From CAYJLW01 sp964370965 (lineage in GTDB: Bacteria; Actinomycetota; Acidimicrobiia; UBA2766), in assembly GCA_964370965.1 (NCBI GenBank), contig CAYJLW010000001.1, positions 62,001 through 126,000 of the forward strand: a stretch of 64,000 nt of DNA, read 5' to 3'. The notes under the pieces were generated by a model. It was not told the DNA's origin. It saw nothing but the letters and a program-made list of their open reading frames with translations, and did no database searches. Positions 25,137-35,078 of the stretch are shown here, one piece after another. The position numbers and the translations under genes are program-made. Position 1 is the stretch's first letter; every line of letters begins with the position of its first letter.

Positions 25137-26399
25137 ATGGTGGACAACCCGAGCGCACGGATCTTCCAGTACCGGGACGCCGACCCGGACGAAGCCTCCT
25201 TCTTCTGGACGGGAGGCCCCGTGGAGGTGGGCGAGCGCACGTGGTTCCAGTCCGTGATGAGCGGCGTCACCGGCTTCGAGACCGACGACGGCCTCGTCCT
25301 CGTCGACACCGGGACGCAGGCCTTCTCTCCGTCGATCGCCGGTCTCCTCCGCCAGGAGACCGCCGCCCCGGTGCACACGGCGGTCTACACCCACGGCCAT
25401 CTCGACCACGCCTTCGGCCTCACGTCCTTCCTCGCCCCCGGCCAGGCGGCACCCCGGGTCGTGGCCCACCGGGCGCTCCCGGGGCGTCTGGAGCGCTACC
25501 AGGCCACGCCCACGCACAACACCGCCATCAACATCCGTCAGTTCGGCGGGGCCGTGCCCGCGGCGGGCGAGCGGGCCCTCTTCTCGGCCGAGGCCGTCCC
25601 TCCCGACACGCTCTACGACGACACCACGACCCTGGAGGTGGGCGGGGTCGCCTTCGAACTCCACCACTGCCGGGGGGAGACCGACGACCACACCTGGGTG
25701 TACTGCCCGGAACGGGGCGTGCTCTGCCCCGGCGACCTCTTCATCTACGCCGTGCCCAACGCCGGCAACCCCCAGAAGGTGCAGCGGTACCCTTGGGACT
25801 GGGCGGCGGGCCTGCGCGAGATGGCCGCCTGCGAGCCCCGCAGCATGTGTCCCGGCCACGGTGGTCCCACCGTGGAGGACCCCGCCAAGGTGCGCCGCAT
25901 GCTCCTGGAGACGGCCGACTACCTCGATGCCGTCGTGGGCGGGACGCTCGCCGCTCTCGAGGACGGCTCGCCGCCCCACGTCGACGTCGTGCGCCGGGTG
26001 GAGCCCCCCGCGAGTGACTCGCCCTGGTTGCGGCCCGTGTACGACGAGGCCGAGTTCATCGTCCGCAACGTCATCAGGTACTACGGAGGCTGGTGGAGCG
26101 GCAGGCCGAGCGAGTTGAAGCCCGCGCCCCGGGCCCAGGTCGCGCGCGAGGTCGCCGCTCTCGCCGGGGGGGCGGCGGCGCTGGCGAGGAGGTCCCGAGA
26201 GGTGGCCGACACCGGCGACCTCCGTCTCGCCTGCCATCTCGCCGACTACGCCCTGGAGGCGGCGCCCTCCGACGCCGAGGTGCAGAGACTCGCGGCGGCG
26301 GTCTACGGCGAGCGGGCCGAGGGAGAGACGAGCCTCATGGCGACGAACATCTTCGCTTCGGCGGCGGCCTACGCCAACGAGGGTCGCGCCTTCGCGTGA
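25137..26399 (+). CDS. MBL-fold metallo-hydrolase, alkylsulfatase-like
   Basis: A 420-residue binuclear zinc hydrolase. HGHLDH (His86, His88, Asp90, His91) is the metallo-beta-lactamase motif, and GDLFIY and CPGHGG supply later ligands. The C-terminal helical extension (ARRSREVADTGDLRLACHLA) resembles the dimerisation domain of alkylsulfatase-type enzymes. The substrate is unknown; a xenobiotic or alkyl ester/sulfate is plausible given the TetR partner. ATG follows GGGACGAGGGA. The gene overlaps the TetR gene by GTGA. Confidence 0.87.
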   Translation: MVDNPSARIFQYRDADPDEASFFWTGGPVEVGERTWFQSVMSGVTGFETDDGLVLVDTGTQAFSPSIAGLLRQETAAPVHTAVYTHGHLDHAFGLTSFLAPGQAAPRVVAHRALPGRLERYQATPTHNTAINIRQFGGAVPAAGERALFSAEAVPPDTLYDDTTTLEVGGVAFELHHCRGETDDHTWVYCPERGVLCPGDLFIYAVPNAGNPQKVQRYPWDWAAGLREMAACEPRSMCPGHGGPTVEDPAKVRRMLLETADYLDAVVGGTLAALEDGSPPHVDVVRRVEPPASDSPWLRPVYDEAEFIVRNVIRYYGGWWSGRPSELKPAPRAQVAREVAALAGGAAALARRSREVADTGDLRLACHLADYALEAAPSDAEVQRLAAAVYGERAEGETSLMATNIFASAAAYANEGRAFA

Positions 26400-26989
26400 G
26401 CGATCACGGGACACCCCGGGGGCGCCAGGAGGTCACCGCCGCCGTCCTCGACGCCGCCACGGAGCTCTTCGCTGCGCGCGGGCCGGCAGCGGTGTCCATC
26501 CGGGAGGTCGCTGCCCGCGCAGGGGTGAACCACGGTCTCGTCCACCGCCACTTCGGTTCGAAGGCGGCCCTCGTGCGGGGCGTGCTCGACCGCTTCCTCG
26601 AGGACCTCCGGCGCCCACCGCCTCCCGCCGGGGAGCCTGTGGACGCGGCGGGGGCTTTCGAGGTGCTCGCAGCGCGGGAGGACTACTGGCGCATCCTCGC
26701 CCGTGCCGTTCTCGACGGAGAGGCGGCGGGCGTCCTCGCCGGGCCTTTCCCTCTCGTGGCCGGGGCCGTCGACGCCGTGCGCGCGGCGCAGGCGGCCGGG
26801 GACGTGCGTGACGACGTCGACGCCCGCATGATCGTGGCCACGAACCTCGCCGCCGGCCTCGGCTGGCTCCTCTTCGAGCCTTTCGTTGCCGCTGCCACGG
26901 GTCTTCCCCGCCGCAACGTGCGGGGGACCCGGCGCCGCTTCACCGAGGTGTGGGCGGCGCTCATGGAACGGGGCCTGGCCCCGGGGTAG
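26396..26989 (+). CDS. TetR family transcriptional regulator
   Basis: A 197-residue repressor-type protein. The N-terminal helix-turn-helix is VSIREVAARAGVNHGLVHRHF, and the C-terminal ligand domain has the usual helical pattern. It starts within the stop of the MBL hydrolase gene and is probably autoregulated through the palindrome at 25073-25090. Its own 3' end overlaps the convergent SufR-like gene by 29 nt. The ligand is unknown. Confidence 0.9.
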   Translation: MSDHGTPRGRQEVTAAVLDAATELFAARGPAAVSIREVAARAGVNHGLVHRHFGSKAALVRGVLDRFLEDLRRPPPPAGEPVDAAGAFEVLAAREDYWRILARAVLDGEAAGVLAGPFPLVAGAVDAVRAAQAAGDVRDDVDARMIVATNLAAGLGWLLFEPFVAAATGLPRRNVRGTRRRFTEVWAALMERGLAPG

Positions 26990-27737
26990 GGCGGAGCTCG
27001 CTCCCCCCTTGAGAGATGACGCAGAAATCGTCGCCCTGGGGGAGGCTGGCGGCGGTGCGGGGCTCGGAGTGGATCCCGGCGAGGCGTTCCAGCATCCCCC
27101 GCACCATGCCGCGGTCGAGAGCGCAGACGATCTGGGGGTACTGCGCGGCGATGGTCTTGAACGGGCAGTCGTGGGCCACGATGCCGGTGTCGTCGGAATC
27201 GGCGGTGGCGGCGAACCCGTGGTCGGTGAGGGCCCGGGCGACGGCGGTGAGCGCCTCGTGGCGGCTGGGGGGCCGGCCCTCGGCGCGGGCGCCTTCGGCG
27301 AGGCGGGCGCCGTACTCCTCGCCGGCGGCCTCGGCCATCGCCGACGCCTGCGCGGGGTCGAGGCCGGCGAGGGAGCGGAGGAGGAGGCCGACGAGGAGCC
27401 GGTCTTGGCGCGACGGGAAGACGAGGGGCACGTCCTTGGCGGACTTCACATAGCGCTTCGACGGCCGGCCCGCACACGCCTGACGCTCACGGGCGGAGGC
27501 GACCTCCAGGTAGCCCGTGCGGGCGAGCTTCTCGAGGTGGTGGCGGGCGACGTTGGGGTGGAGGCCGGTGGCCTTGGCCGCGTCGGCCGCGGTCGTCCCC
27601 CCGGGGGATTCGCAGGCGAGCAGGTAGATCGTCCGCCGGGTGCTGTCGCCGAGGGCGTCGGTGATCTCCTCGATGTCCTGGGCGAAGTCGTCCGAGCGGG
27701 CGTCGTCACCGGGAAGGACAGAATTTGCACTACGCAC
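26961..27737 (-). CDS. SufR-like iron-sulfur transcriptional repressor
   Basis: A 258-residue winged helix protein. The N-terminal ArsR/DeoR-like helix-turn-helix (LGDSTRRTIYLLA, then LHPNVARHHLEKLARTGYLE) is followed by a C-terminal domain with conserved cysteines in HDCPF, QIVCALD and DDFCV. This is the layout of SufR, whose [4Fe-4S] cluster senses iron-sulfur status and controls the suf genes. It is divergent from mrp, an iron-sulfur carrier gene. GTG 27737 lies 6 nt after a perfect TATAAT (minus strand), so the mRNA is probably leaderless. The first two cysteines are 14 residues apart, one more than in cyanobacterial SufR. Confidence 0.82.
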   Translation of the reverse strand: MRSANSVLPGDDARSDDFAQDIEEITDALGDSTRRTIYLLACESPGGTTAADAAKATGLHPNVARHHLEKLARTGYLEVASARERQACAGRPSKRYVKSAKDVPLVFPSRQDRLLVGLLLRSLAGLDPAQASAMAEAAGEEYGARLAEGARAEGRPPSRHEALTAVARALTDHGFAATADSDDTGIVAHDCPFKTIAAQYPQIVCALDRGMVRGMLERLAGIHSEPRTAASLPQGDDFCVISQGGSELRPTPGPGPVP

Positions 27738-27751
27738 ATAGTGATTATATT
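27728..27751. promoter_or_regulatory. Divergent promoter and palindrome between sufR-like gene and mrp
   Basis: CACTA-CGCACA-TAGTG (27728-27743) is an inverted repeat overlapping the sufR-like start. TATAAT on the minus strand (27749-27744) is its -10. Overlapping TATATT on the plus strand (27746-27751), with TTGCAC upstream at 27725, could drive mrp. Confidence 0.65.
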
Positions 27752-27819
27752 TGGCGTCGTGCCCGGACGCCCCCGGGAGATGTCGGAGACCGCGCCCCAC
27801 AGGGCAGGAAGGACTTCCG

Positions 27820-28935
<1,116 letters not shown>

Positions 28936-28957
28936 GACCGACAGCGAGTCCGGAGAC

Positions 28958-29173
28958 GTGCTCGGCGGAGGCGCTCGGACTCGCCCTGAGTGCCCGAGCG
29001 CCCTTGCTGCCACCGCGCTGGGCAGCGCGCTCGGTGTCGTCCTCCTTGCCTGGCTCGGGGCGTCGCTGCCGGCCCTCACCGTGGCCGGGGCGCTCTACCT
29101 CGCCGCGGAGCGGGTGCGGCCGACGACCGGCTTCGTGCGCCCCTCCGGAGGGCCGGTAGGATCCGGCGCATGA
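28958..29173 (+). CDS. Possible small membrane protein
   Basis: A 71-residue frame with two adjacent hydrophobic segments (ALGSALGVVLLAWLGAS and ALTVAGALYLAAERV). Its stop overlaps the ATG of the DUF3107 gene (ATGA). There is no clear ribosome site, the N-terminus looks like unselected sequence, and the next gene has its own leaderless-type promoter. It could equally be spacer. Confidence 0.3.
   Translation: MLGGGARTRPECPSALAATALGSALGVVLLAWLGASLPALTVAGALYLAAERVRPTTGFVRPSGGPVGSGA
29157..29162 (+). promoter_or_regulatory. Leaderless -10 box of the DUF3107 gene
   Basis: TAGGAT lies 7 nt before the ATG at 29170, placing transcription start on the start codon. Confidence 0.6.
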
Positions 29174-29427
29174 GTGACGACAACAACGGCAACGACAAGG
29201 TGAAGGTCCGCGTCGGCGTGGTGTTCTCGGCGCGCGAGATCGAGTTCGAGATCTCCGAGAGCGCCGAGACGTTCATCGCGGCCCTCAACGACGCCGTGGC
29301 CCGCGGCGACAAGGTGCTGGCCTTCTCCGGCGAGAAGGGCAAGCGGATCATCGTCCCCACCGACAAGCTGAGCTACGCCGAGTTCGACATCCCATCGGGC
29401 AGCGGGCCCATCGGCTTCGGTTTCTGA
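29170..29427 (+). CDS. DUF3107 family protein (TB9.4-like)
   Basis: An 85-residue small soluble protein of the actinobacterium-specific DUF3107 family (Rv3208A/TB9.4 in M. tuberculosis); function unknown. It has two parts: a strand-rich VKVRVGVVFSAREIEFEI segment and a helix with a basic GEKGKRIIVPTDKLSYAEFD stretch. ATG has no ribosome site but a TAGGAT box 7 nt upstream. It ends 10 nt before the ArsA-like pair and is probably in their operon. Confidence 0.88.
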   Translation: MSDDNNGNDKVKVRVGVVFSAREIEFEISESAETFIAALNDAVARGDKVLAFSGEKGKRIIVPTDKLSYAEFDIPSGSGPIGFGF

Positions 29428-29437
29428 CTGTCCCGCC

Positions 29438-30442
29438 GTGACCCCGACGGTTCCCGAGATCGCCCCCGGCGAGGGCGCCGCCTCCGGCGCCGTCGATCTC
29501 CTCGGTCGCCAGCTCCTCTTTGTCACGGGCAAGGGCGGTACGGGGAAGTCCTCGATCACCGCGGCGGTCGGTGATCTCGCTTCGCGCATGGGCAAGCGCA
29601 CCCTCATGGTCGAAGTGGACGCCAAGGGCAACCTCACCGACTTCTTCGAGCACTCCCAGGTGGGCTTCGAGCCGCGGGAGATCCGCCCCGGCCTCTTCGC
29701 CATGACGATGAACACGGAGGACTCCCTGGCGGAGTACCTCAAGATCTTCCTCAAGATGGGCCGCGTGGCCAAGATCGGTCCCCTCGCCCGGATCTTCGAC
29801 TTCGTCGCCAACGCCGCTCCCGGCGTGAAGGAGATCCTCACGATCGGCAAGATCGCTTACGAGGCCACGCTCATGCAGGGCGGGCGGTACAAGTGGGACC
29901 TCATCCTCGTGGACGCCGCCCCCACCGGCCGGATCGTGGGCCAGCTCGACGCCCCGGCGGCCATCAACGAGCTCTTCGAGGTCGGGATGGTGCGCACGCA
30001 GACCGACTGGATGCGCGAGGTGCTCGGCGACCCGGCCCGGACCGCCCTCGTGATCGTGGCGACACCGGAGGAGATGCCGGTGCAGGAGACCGTCGAGCTC
30101 TACCACGCCACCGAGAAGCTCGACGTCCGCCTCGAAGGTGTCGTCGTGAACCGCGTCCTGCCGGAGCTGTTCACGACCGGCGAGGAGGAGGTCTTCGAAG
30201 CCCTCCGCGGCGACGGCCCCCGCGACACCCTCGCGGAGTCCGTCGGCGGTGACGTCACCCCGGTCCTCGACGCCGCCCGCCTCGCCGTGACGCTGCGCCG
30301 GAACCGGGCCGCCTACCTCCGCCACCTCCGTGAGCAGGTCCCGCTGCCCATGCTCTACGTGCCGTACCTGTTCGTGCGCCACCACGGGAAGCGCTCCACG
30401 AAGCTCATAGCCCAAGCGCTGCGCGAGGAGATGGGGCTGTGA
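29438..30442 (+). CDS. ArsA-like ATPase, first of a pair
   Basis: A 334-residue member of the ArsA/GET3 deviant-Walker family. The P-loop is GKGGTGKSS, Switch I is EVDAKGNLTDFF, and VDAAPTGRIVGQL is the Switch II region (DxAPTG). Actinobacteria keep two adjacent genes of this type (Rv3679-Rv3680), thought to form a heteromeric ATPase of unclear cargo, linked to redox stress and glycerol metabolism in mycobacteria. There is no arsenic-resistance context here. GTG start; the 3' end overlaps the partner by 4 nt (GTGA). Confidence 0.88.
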   Translation: MTPTVPEIAPGEGAASGAVDLLGRQLLFVTGKGGTGKSSITAAVGDLASRMGKRTLMVEVDAKGNLTDFFEHSQVGFEPREIRPGLFAMTMNTEDSLAEYLKIFLKMGRVAKIGPLARIFDFVANAAPGVKEILTIGKIAYEATLMQGGRYKWDLILVDAAPTGRIVGQLDAPAAINELFEVGMVRTQTDWMREVLGDPARTALVIVATPEEMPVQETVELYHATEKLDVRLEGVVVNRVLPELFTTGEEEVFEALRGDGPRDTLAESVGGDVTPVLDAARLAVTLRRNRAAYLRHLREQVPLPMLYVPYLFVRHHGKRSTKLIAQALREEMGL

Positions 30443-31650
30443 GTCGCTCCGCCCTGCCCGCCACCGTGGGCTTCGAGGACCTCCTGGCGACCAAGGAGAT
30501 CGTCGTCTTCTGCGGTTCCGGTGGTGTGGGCAAGACGTCGGTGGCGGCCGCCGCCGGAGCCCAGGCCGCCGTCCACCTGGGCGGCAAGGTGCTCGTGCTC
30601 ACCGTCGACCCCGCCCGGCGCCTTGCCACCGCCCTCGGCCTCGAAGGCCTGGGGAACATCGAGCGGGAGATCCCCCGTGACATGTTCCGCAAGGCCGGCG
30701 CCGAGCCCCGGGGGCGCATGTACGCCGCCATGCTGGACACGAAGCGCTCCTGGGACGACCTCGTGATGCGCTACGCCCCCGACGAGGAGACGGCGTACCG
30801 CATCCTGGAGAACCCGCTGTACCTCAACATCACGGGACGCTTCGTCAACGCCCACGAGTACATCGCCATGGAACGCCTCTACGAGCTCCACCAGTCCGGC
30901 GTGTACGACCTCATCATCATCGACACGCCCCCGTCGCGGAACGCCATCGACTTCCTCGACGCCCCGGCGCGCATGGCGGAGTTCTTCGGGGGGCGGTTCC
31001 TGCGCTGGATCACGCTGCCGTACCGGGTGGGCGGCCGTTCCGGCGCCCGGATACTCGACGTCGCCGCCCGCCCGTTCTACCGCGTCGCCGACCGCGTGCT
31101 GGGTTCGGACTTCCTCCGTAACCTCGGTGAGTTCTTCCTCGACTTCCAGACCATGTACGAAGGCTTCGTGGTCCGGGCCCGCGAGGTGGAACGACTGATG
31201 CACGACCGCCGCACGACCTTCGCCGTCGTGAGCACGCTGGAGTCGGCGCCCATGCGCGAGGCGGAGTTCTTCTGCCAGAAACTCGCCGAGCTCAGGTTCG
31301 ACCTCGGCGCCCTCGTCCTCAACAAGGCGCTCCCGGAGTCCCTGCGCGACCAGGACGCAGCCGGGGTGGCCGACGCCCTCGCGCAGCCGGCGGAGATCGC
31401 CAAGAGTCTCGCCAGGGCCTACCCCAAGGTCCTCGGCGACGCCGGACGCACGGCCCGGGTGCTCGAGACCGTGGCGGAGAACTTCCACAACTTCGCCGTG
31501 GTCGCCAAGCGTGAGGCCGAGGAGCGTGCCGAGCTCGCCCGGGGCGCTCCGGGCGCTGTCCCCGACGTAATCGTGAACGTTCCCTTCCTCGAGCGAGACG
31601 TCGCCGACCTCGACGGCCTCCTCGACATCGGCCGGGCGCTGTTCTCCTGA
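30439..31650 (+). CDS. ArsA-like ATPase, second of a pair
   Basis: A 403-residue partner of the preceding ATPase. The P-loop is GSGGVGKTS, followed by TVDPARRLATALGL and IDTPPSRNAIDFLD. It is longer than its partner, with an extra segment after the catalytic core, as in the mycobacterial Rv3680 type. It overlaps the first gene by GTGA, showing coupled translation and probably a 1:1 complex. The substrate is unknown; tail-anchored proteins or small-molecule anions are family options only. Confidence 0.88.
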   Translation: MSRSALPATVGFEDLLATKEIVVFCGSGGVGKTSVAAAAGAQAAVHLGGKVLVLTVDPARRLATALGLEGLGNIEREIPRDMFRKAGAEPRGRMYAAMLDTKRSWDDLVMRYAPDEETAYRILENPLYLNITGRFVNAHEYIAMERLYELHQSGVYDLIIIDTPPSRNAIDFLDAPARMAEFFGGRFLRWITLPYRVGGRSGARILDVAARPFYRVADRVLGSDFLRNLGEFFLDFQTMYEGFVVRAREVERLMHDRRTTFAVVSTLESAPMREAEFFCQKLAELRFDLGALVLNKALPESLRDQDAAGVADALAQPAEIAKSLARAYPKVLGDAGRTARVLETVAENFHNFAVVAKREAEERAELARGAPGAVPDVIVNVPFLERDVADLDGLLDIGRALFS

Positions 31651-31681
31651 GGAGACACACCAAGGCGAGGGGACACCGAGG

Positions 31682-33364
31682 CTACGAGGGGGCTCGGCTC
31701 GGCTCCGTGACGTCCCCCGGTCGTTCCCCGGGGCCCGACCCCGACTCCGCGTCCCGCTCGCGCTCCTGCGCGGCGGCGAGCTCGCGGACGTCCTGGGTGA
31801 TGCGCATGGCGCAGAAGCGGGGCCCGCACATGGAACAGAACCGGGCCGTCATCGCCGGGGCGGCCGGGAGGGTCGCGTTGTGGTAGGCCCGCGCCGTGTC
31901 CGGGTCGAGGGAGAGGTTGAACTGGTCCTCCCAGCGGAACTCGAAGCGGGCCTGGGACATGGCGTCGTCCCAGGCGAGGGCGAGGGGATGGCCCTTGGCG
32001 ACGTCGGCGACGTGGGCGGCGATCTTGTGCACGATCACGCCCTGCTTCACGTCGTCCCGGTCGGGGAGGCCGAGGTGCTCTTTGGGGGTGACGTAGCACA
32101 GCATGGCCGTGCCGTGGGAGGCGACGAGTGCCCCCCCGATCGCGGACGTGACGTGGTCGAATCCCGCGCCCACGTCGGTGGGGAGGGGGCCGAGTGTGTA
32201 GAAGGGGGCGTCTCGGCACAACTCCCGTTCCCGCTCCACGTTCTCCGGGATGCGGTGCAGGGGAACGTGGCCGGGGCCCTCGATCATGACCTGCACGTCG
32301 TGGCCCCAGGCAACCTCGGTGAGCTCGCCCAGCGTGCGCAGCTCCGCGAACTGTGCCGCGTCGTTGGCGTCGGCGACGGATCCCGGCCGGAGGCCGTCGC
32401 CCAGGGAGAAGGCGACGTCGTAGGCGGCCATGATCTCGCAGAGCTCCCCGAAGCGGGTGTAGAGGAAGTTCTCCTCCCCGTGCGCGAGGCACCAGGCGGC
32501 CAGGATCGACCCGCCCCGGGACACGATGCCGGTGCGACGCCTGGCCGTGAGCGGGACGTAGCTTCGGAGCACGCCGGCATGCACCGTGAAGTAGTCGACA
32601 CCCTGTTCGGCCTGCTCGACGACCGTGTCCCGGTAGACGTCCCATGTGAGCTCCGCCGGGTCACCGCCCACCTTCTCCAGCGCCTCGTAGATGGGGACCG
32701 TGCCGATGGGCACGGGGGCGTTGCGCAGGATCCATTCCCGCGTGGCGTGGATGTCCCGGCCGGTGGAGAGGTCCATGACGGTGTCGGCTCCCCAGCGGAT
32801 CGCCCAGACCATCTTCTCCACCTCGTCCTCGATGGAGGACGCCACGACCGAGTTGCCGATGTTCGCGTTCACCTTCACGAGGAAGCCCCGGCCGATCGCC
32901 ATGGGCTCGCTCTCGGGATGGTTCACGTTCGATGGGATGATCGCCCGGCCCGCGGCGACCTCCCGGCGGACGAACTCGGGGTCGAGACTCTCGCGGAGGG
33001 CGACGAACTCCATCTCGGGGGTCACCGTGCCCCGGCGGGCGTAGTGGCGTTGCGTCACCATGCGGCCGGCGGCGGAGCGGAGCCGGGGTCGCCGCTCGCC
33101 CGCGAAACCCGCTACCGGCGCGGCGCCGGGCGATGCGGTGACGTCGGCCCGCTCCCGGATCCAGGGGAGGCGGAGCGGGGCGAGGCCGCGACGGACGTCG
33201 ACCGCGGCGTCAGGGTCGGTGTATGGCCCGCTGGTGTCGTAGAGACGGACCTGGGCGGGGCTCGCCGACCCGTTGCCCGGGGCGTCGGCGCCCCCGGACA
33301 GGGGCACCTCGCGCGCCGGTACGCGGATGTCGGGGCGCGACCCGCTGACGTACACCTTGGTCAC
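31682..33364 (-). CDS. thiC: Phosphomethylpyrimidine synthase ThiC
   Basis: A 560-residue radical SAM enzyme that converts aminoimidazole ribotide to HMP-phosphate in thiamine biosynthesis. The C-terminal CSMCGPRFC (CX2CX4C) binds the [4Fe-4S] cluster. The N-terminal ThiC-associated segment and the catalytic barrel (FLVKVNANIGNS, DLSTGRDIH) are complete. GTG 33364 is preceded by GGAAGGAAGG. Unlike most actinobacterial thiC genes, no TPP riboswitch is visible in the leader. No other thi gene is in the window. Confidence 0.95.
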   Translation of the reverse strand: MTKVYVSGSRPDIRVPAREVPLSGGADAPGNGSASPAQVRLYDTSGPYTDPDAAVDVRRGLAPLRLPWIRERADVTASPGAAPVAGFAGERRPRLRSAAGRMVTQRHYARRGTVTPEMEFVALRESLDPEFVRREVAAGRAIIPSNVNHPESEPMAIGRGFLVKVNANIGNSVVASSIEDEVEKMVWAIRWGADTVMDLSTGRDIHATREWILRNAPVPIGTVPIYEALEKVGGDPAELTWDVYRDTVVEQAEQGVDYFTVHAGVLRSYVPLTARRRTGIVSRGGSILAAWCLAHGEENFLYTRFGELCEIMAAYDVAFSLGDGLRPGSVADANDAAQFAELRTLGELTEVAWGHDVQVMIEGPGHVPLHRIPENVERERELCRDAPFYTLGPLPTDVGAGFDHVTSAIGGALVASHGTAMLCYVTPKEHLGLPDRDDVKQGVIVHKIAAHVADVAKGHPLALAWDDAMSQARFEFRWEDQFNLSLDPDTARAYHNATLPAAPAMTARFCSMCGPRFCAMRITQDVRELAAAQERERDAESGSGPGERPGDVTEPSRAPS

Positions 33365-33386
33365 GGAGGCCTTCCTTCCGGAGGGT

Positions 33387-33418
33387 CGAGGGCCCGGGGT
33401 GCGGACCCTCGGAGTCTA
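33387..33418 (-). promoter_or_regulatory. thiC promoter and short-leader hairpin
   Basis: TAGACT (33418-33413, minus strand) is a -10 candidate, giving a leader of about 40 nt. CGAGGG and CCCTCG with inner CCG/CGG pairs form a hairpin (33411-33387) at the leader start. The conserved TPP-riboswitch CUGAGA core is absent. Confidence 0.5.
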
Positions 33419-33501
33419 TTCGTGGGCGGATCCGGCGGGGCCGGGCGCGGCACGCACATTGCCGCTGGTGCTGGTCCGGTCACATCCGTACCATTTCTCC
33501 C

Positions 33502-34983
33502 ATGCGCCGGCTGGGAACGCTGCTCCTTCTCACGATCTTGGCCCTCGGGTCCGGCCCCGCGCCCCGACCGGCGGCGGCCGTCACGCGGAGCGCCGCCAGT
33601 CCCGGAGCCACAGGTGGAGCCTCCCTGGAGTGGTGGCTCCGGGAGCTCCGGAACTTCGCCGACGCCTACGGGCGCAACGTGGAGCAGCTCCGCACGCCGG
33701 GCTTCGCCGAGGCGACCGCCGCCGAGATCGAACGCCAGCGGGCCGTGATGCAGTCCGAGGACGCCGCGGAGTTCTTCCTCCGGCCCCGGCTCACGCTCAC
33801 GACCCTGCTCACGTTTCCGAACGCCGGCGACATCTGGCGGGACCCGGCGAGCCCCCACCACCCCTTCGACCTCGCCCACCGGCGTGTGTACTTCGCGAAC
33901 CGCTACGGGGCCAAGCTCGCCGGCGACCTCTGGGGTCCCCCGGACCTCTTCGCTTCGGGTGTCCGCCGTCCCGCCGTCGTGATCACGGATGGCTCGATCC
34001 AGGGCAACGCCCGCATGTACTGGTGGGCGGCGCAGACGCTGGCGCAGGCCGGGTACGTCGTGCTCACGTACGACGTGCAGGGCCAGGGCGAGTCCGAGAC
34101 GTTCCCGCACGACGCGGACGGCGGTTTCGACTTCGACCCGCCGGCGCAACCACCGGACACGCCGCACTTCCTCAGGGAGATCGGCCCCCTCAACGGCTTC
34201 CCGTTCCAGCAACCGGCGAACTTCGGGTGGGGGGCGATCGACGCCCACAACTTCCTCCTCTCCACCCCGGAAGCGCCCTACGAGCACTTCCAGCCGGACA
34301 CGGGGACCCTGCACACTCACAACCCCTGGCACGCCTTCGTCGAGCCGGAGCGTGTGGGCGCTGCCGGCCACTCCCTGGGGGCGGCAGCGGTGTCCTTCGT
34401 GCAGGCCCACCCCGAGTACCTGCGGCGACCGCTGCGGACAATCGTGGCGTGGGACGCCCTGTCGTCCTGCTCCTACCGGGGTCCTCTCGGTCAGCCCGGC
34501 GAGGAGTGTCCGGCGGAGCACGTGAACACCCCTCTCGTCCCGGCGCTCAACCTCACGAACGACTACATGCTCGGGATCCCGTTCACCTCCCCGCCCGATC
34601 CGGAGGCGGAGATGGGGGCTTTCCGGACGTGGCGGGCCGCAGGCCAGGACGTCGCCTCGATCGCCCTGAGGGCCGGCACCCACCTGGAGTACACGTCCGT
34701 GCCGAACGTGTTCCTGCTCGGCGCCACGCGTTTCGGCCAGGACCTCGCCGCGCACTACACGCTCGCATGGTTCGACCGGTACCTGAGGGACGACCCCGGT
34801 GCTGAGGCCCGCATCCTCACCCGCAGCGTTTCGTTCCGCCACCGTGACCCCTTCGGTGTTCCCGAGGCGGCCGACAGGGTGCGGACGGTGGAGCGTTTCG
34901 CGTCCTTCCACTTCCTCTCGGGCGTGTCCTTGGGCGGCGTCTGCTCTGAGGACTGGAGAGCGGGCACCCCCGGCTGCCCCTGA
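33502..34983 (+). CDS. Secreted alpha/beta hydrolase
   Basis: A 493-residue exported protein. It has a signal peptide of about 27 residues (LGTLLLLTILALGSG, then cleavage near AAA). The catalytic fold has the nucleophile elbow GHSLGA, a TYDVQGQGES strand-turn and a later His in GTHLEY. Large inserts around the core (DNA 34100-34320) are not typical of simple lipases, so the substrate is open: lipid, ester or prodrug-like. ATG lies 7 nt after TACCAT, a leaderless layout. It stands alone, divergent from thiC. Confidence 0.82.
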   Translation: MRRLGTLLLLTILALGSGPAPRPAAAVTRSAASPGATGGASLEWWLRELRNFADAYGRNVEQLRTPGFAEATAAEIERQRAVMQSEDAAEFFLRPRLTLTTLLTFPNAGDIWRDPASPHHPFDLAHRRVYFANRYGAKLAGDLWGPPDLFASGVRRPAVVITDGSIQGNARMYWWAAQTLAQAGYVVLTYDVQGQGESETFPHDADGGFDFDPPAQPPDTPHFLREIGPLNGFPFQQPANFGWGAIDAHNFLLSTPEAPYEHFQPDTGTLHTHNPWHAFVEPERVGAAGHSLGAAAVSFVQAHPEYLRRPLRTIVAWDALSSCSYRGPLGQPGEECPAEHVNTPLVPALNLTNDYMLGIPFTSPPDPEAEMGAFRTWRAAGQDVASIALRAGTHLEYTSVPNVFLLGATRFGQDLAAHYTLAWFDRYLRDDPGAEARILTRSVSFRHRDPFGVPEAADRVRTVERFASFHFLSGVSLGGVCSEDWRAGTPGCP

Positions 34984-35078
34984 CGCACGGCGTCGGGGCG
35001 GACGAAGCGGGTCCTGTCACGGCGCACTCCGGCGTCCGCTGCGGAGACTCCGCTCCCGTCGGGGTCCCCTCGACGCTG

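Noticed and set aside
29438..31650. Arsenite resistance operon
   Set aside because: The two ArsA-like ATPases match the paired actinobacterial type, and there is no arsR, arsB or arsC gene nearby.
33365..33500. Possible TPP riboswitch before thiC
   Set aside because: The conserved CUGAGA and downstream aptamer core are not present on the minus strand, and the leader appears too short.
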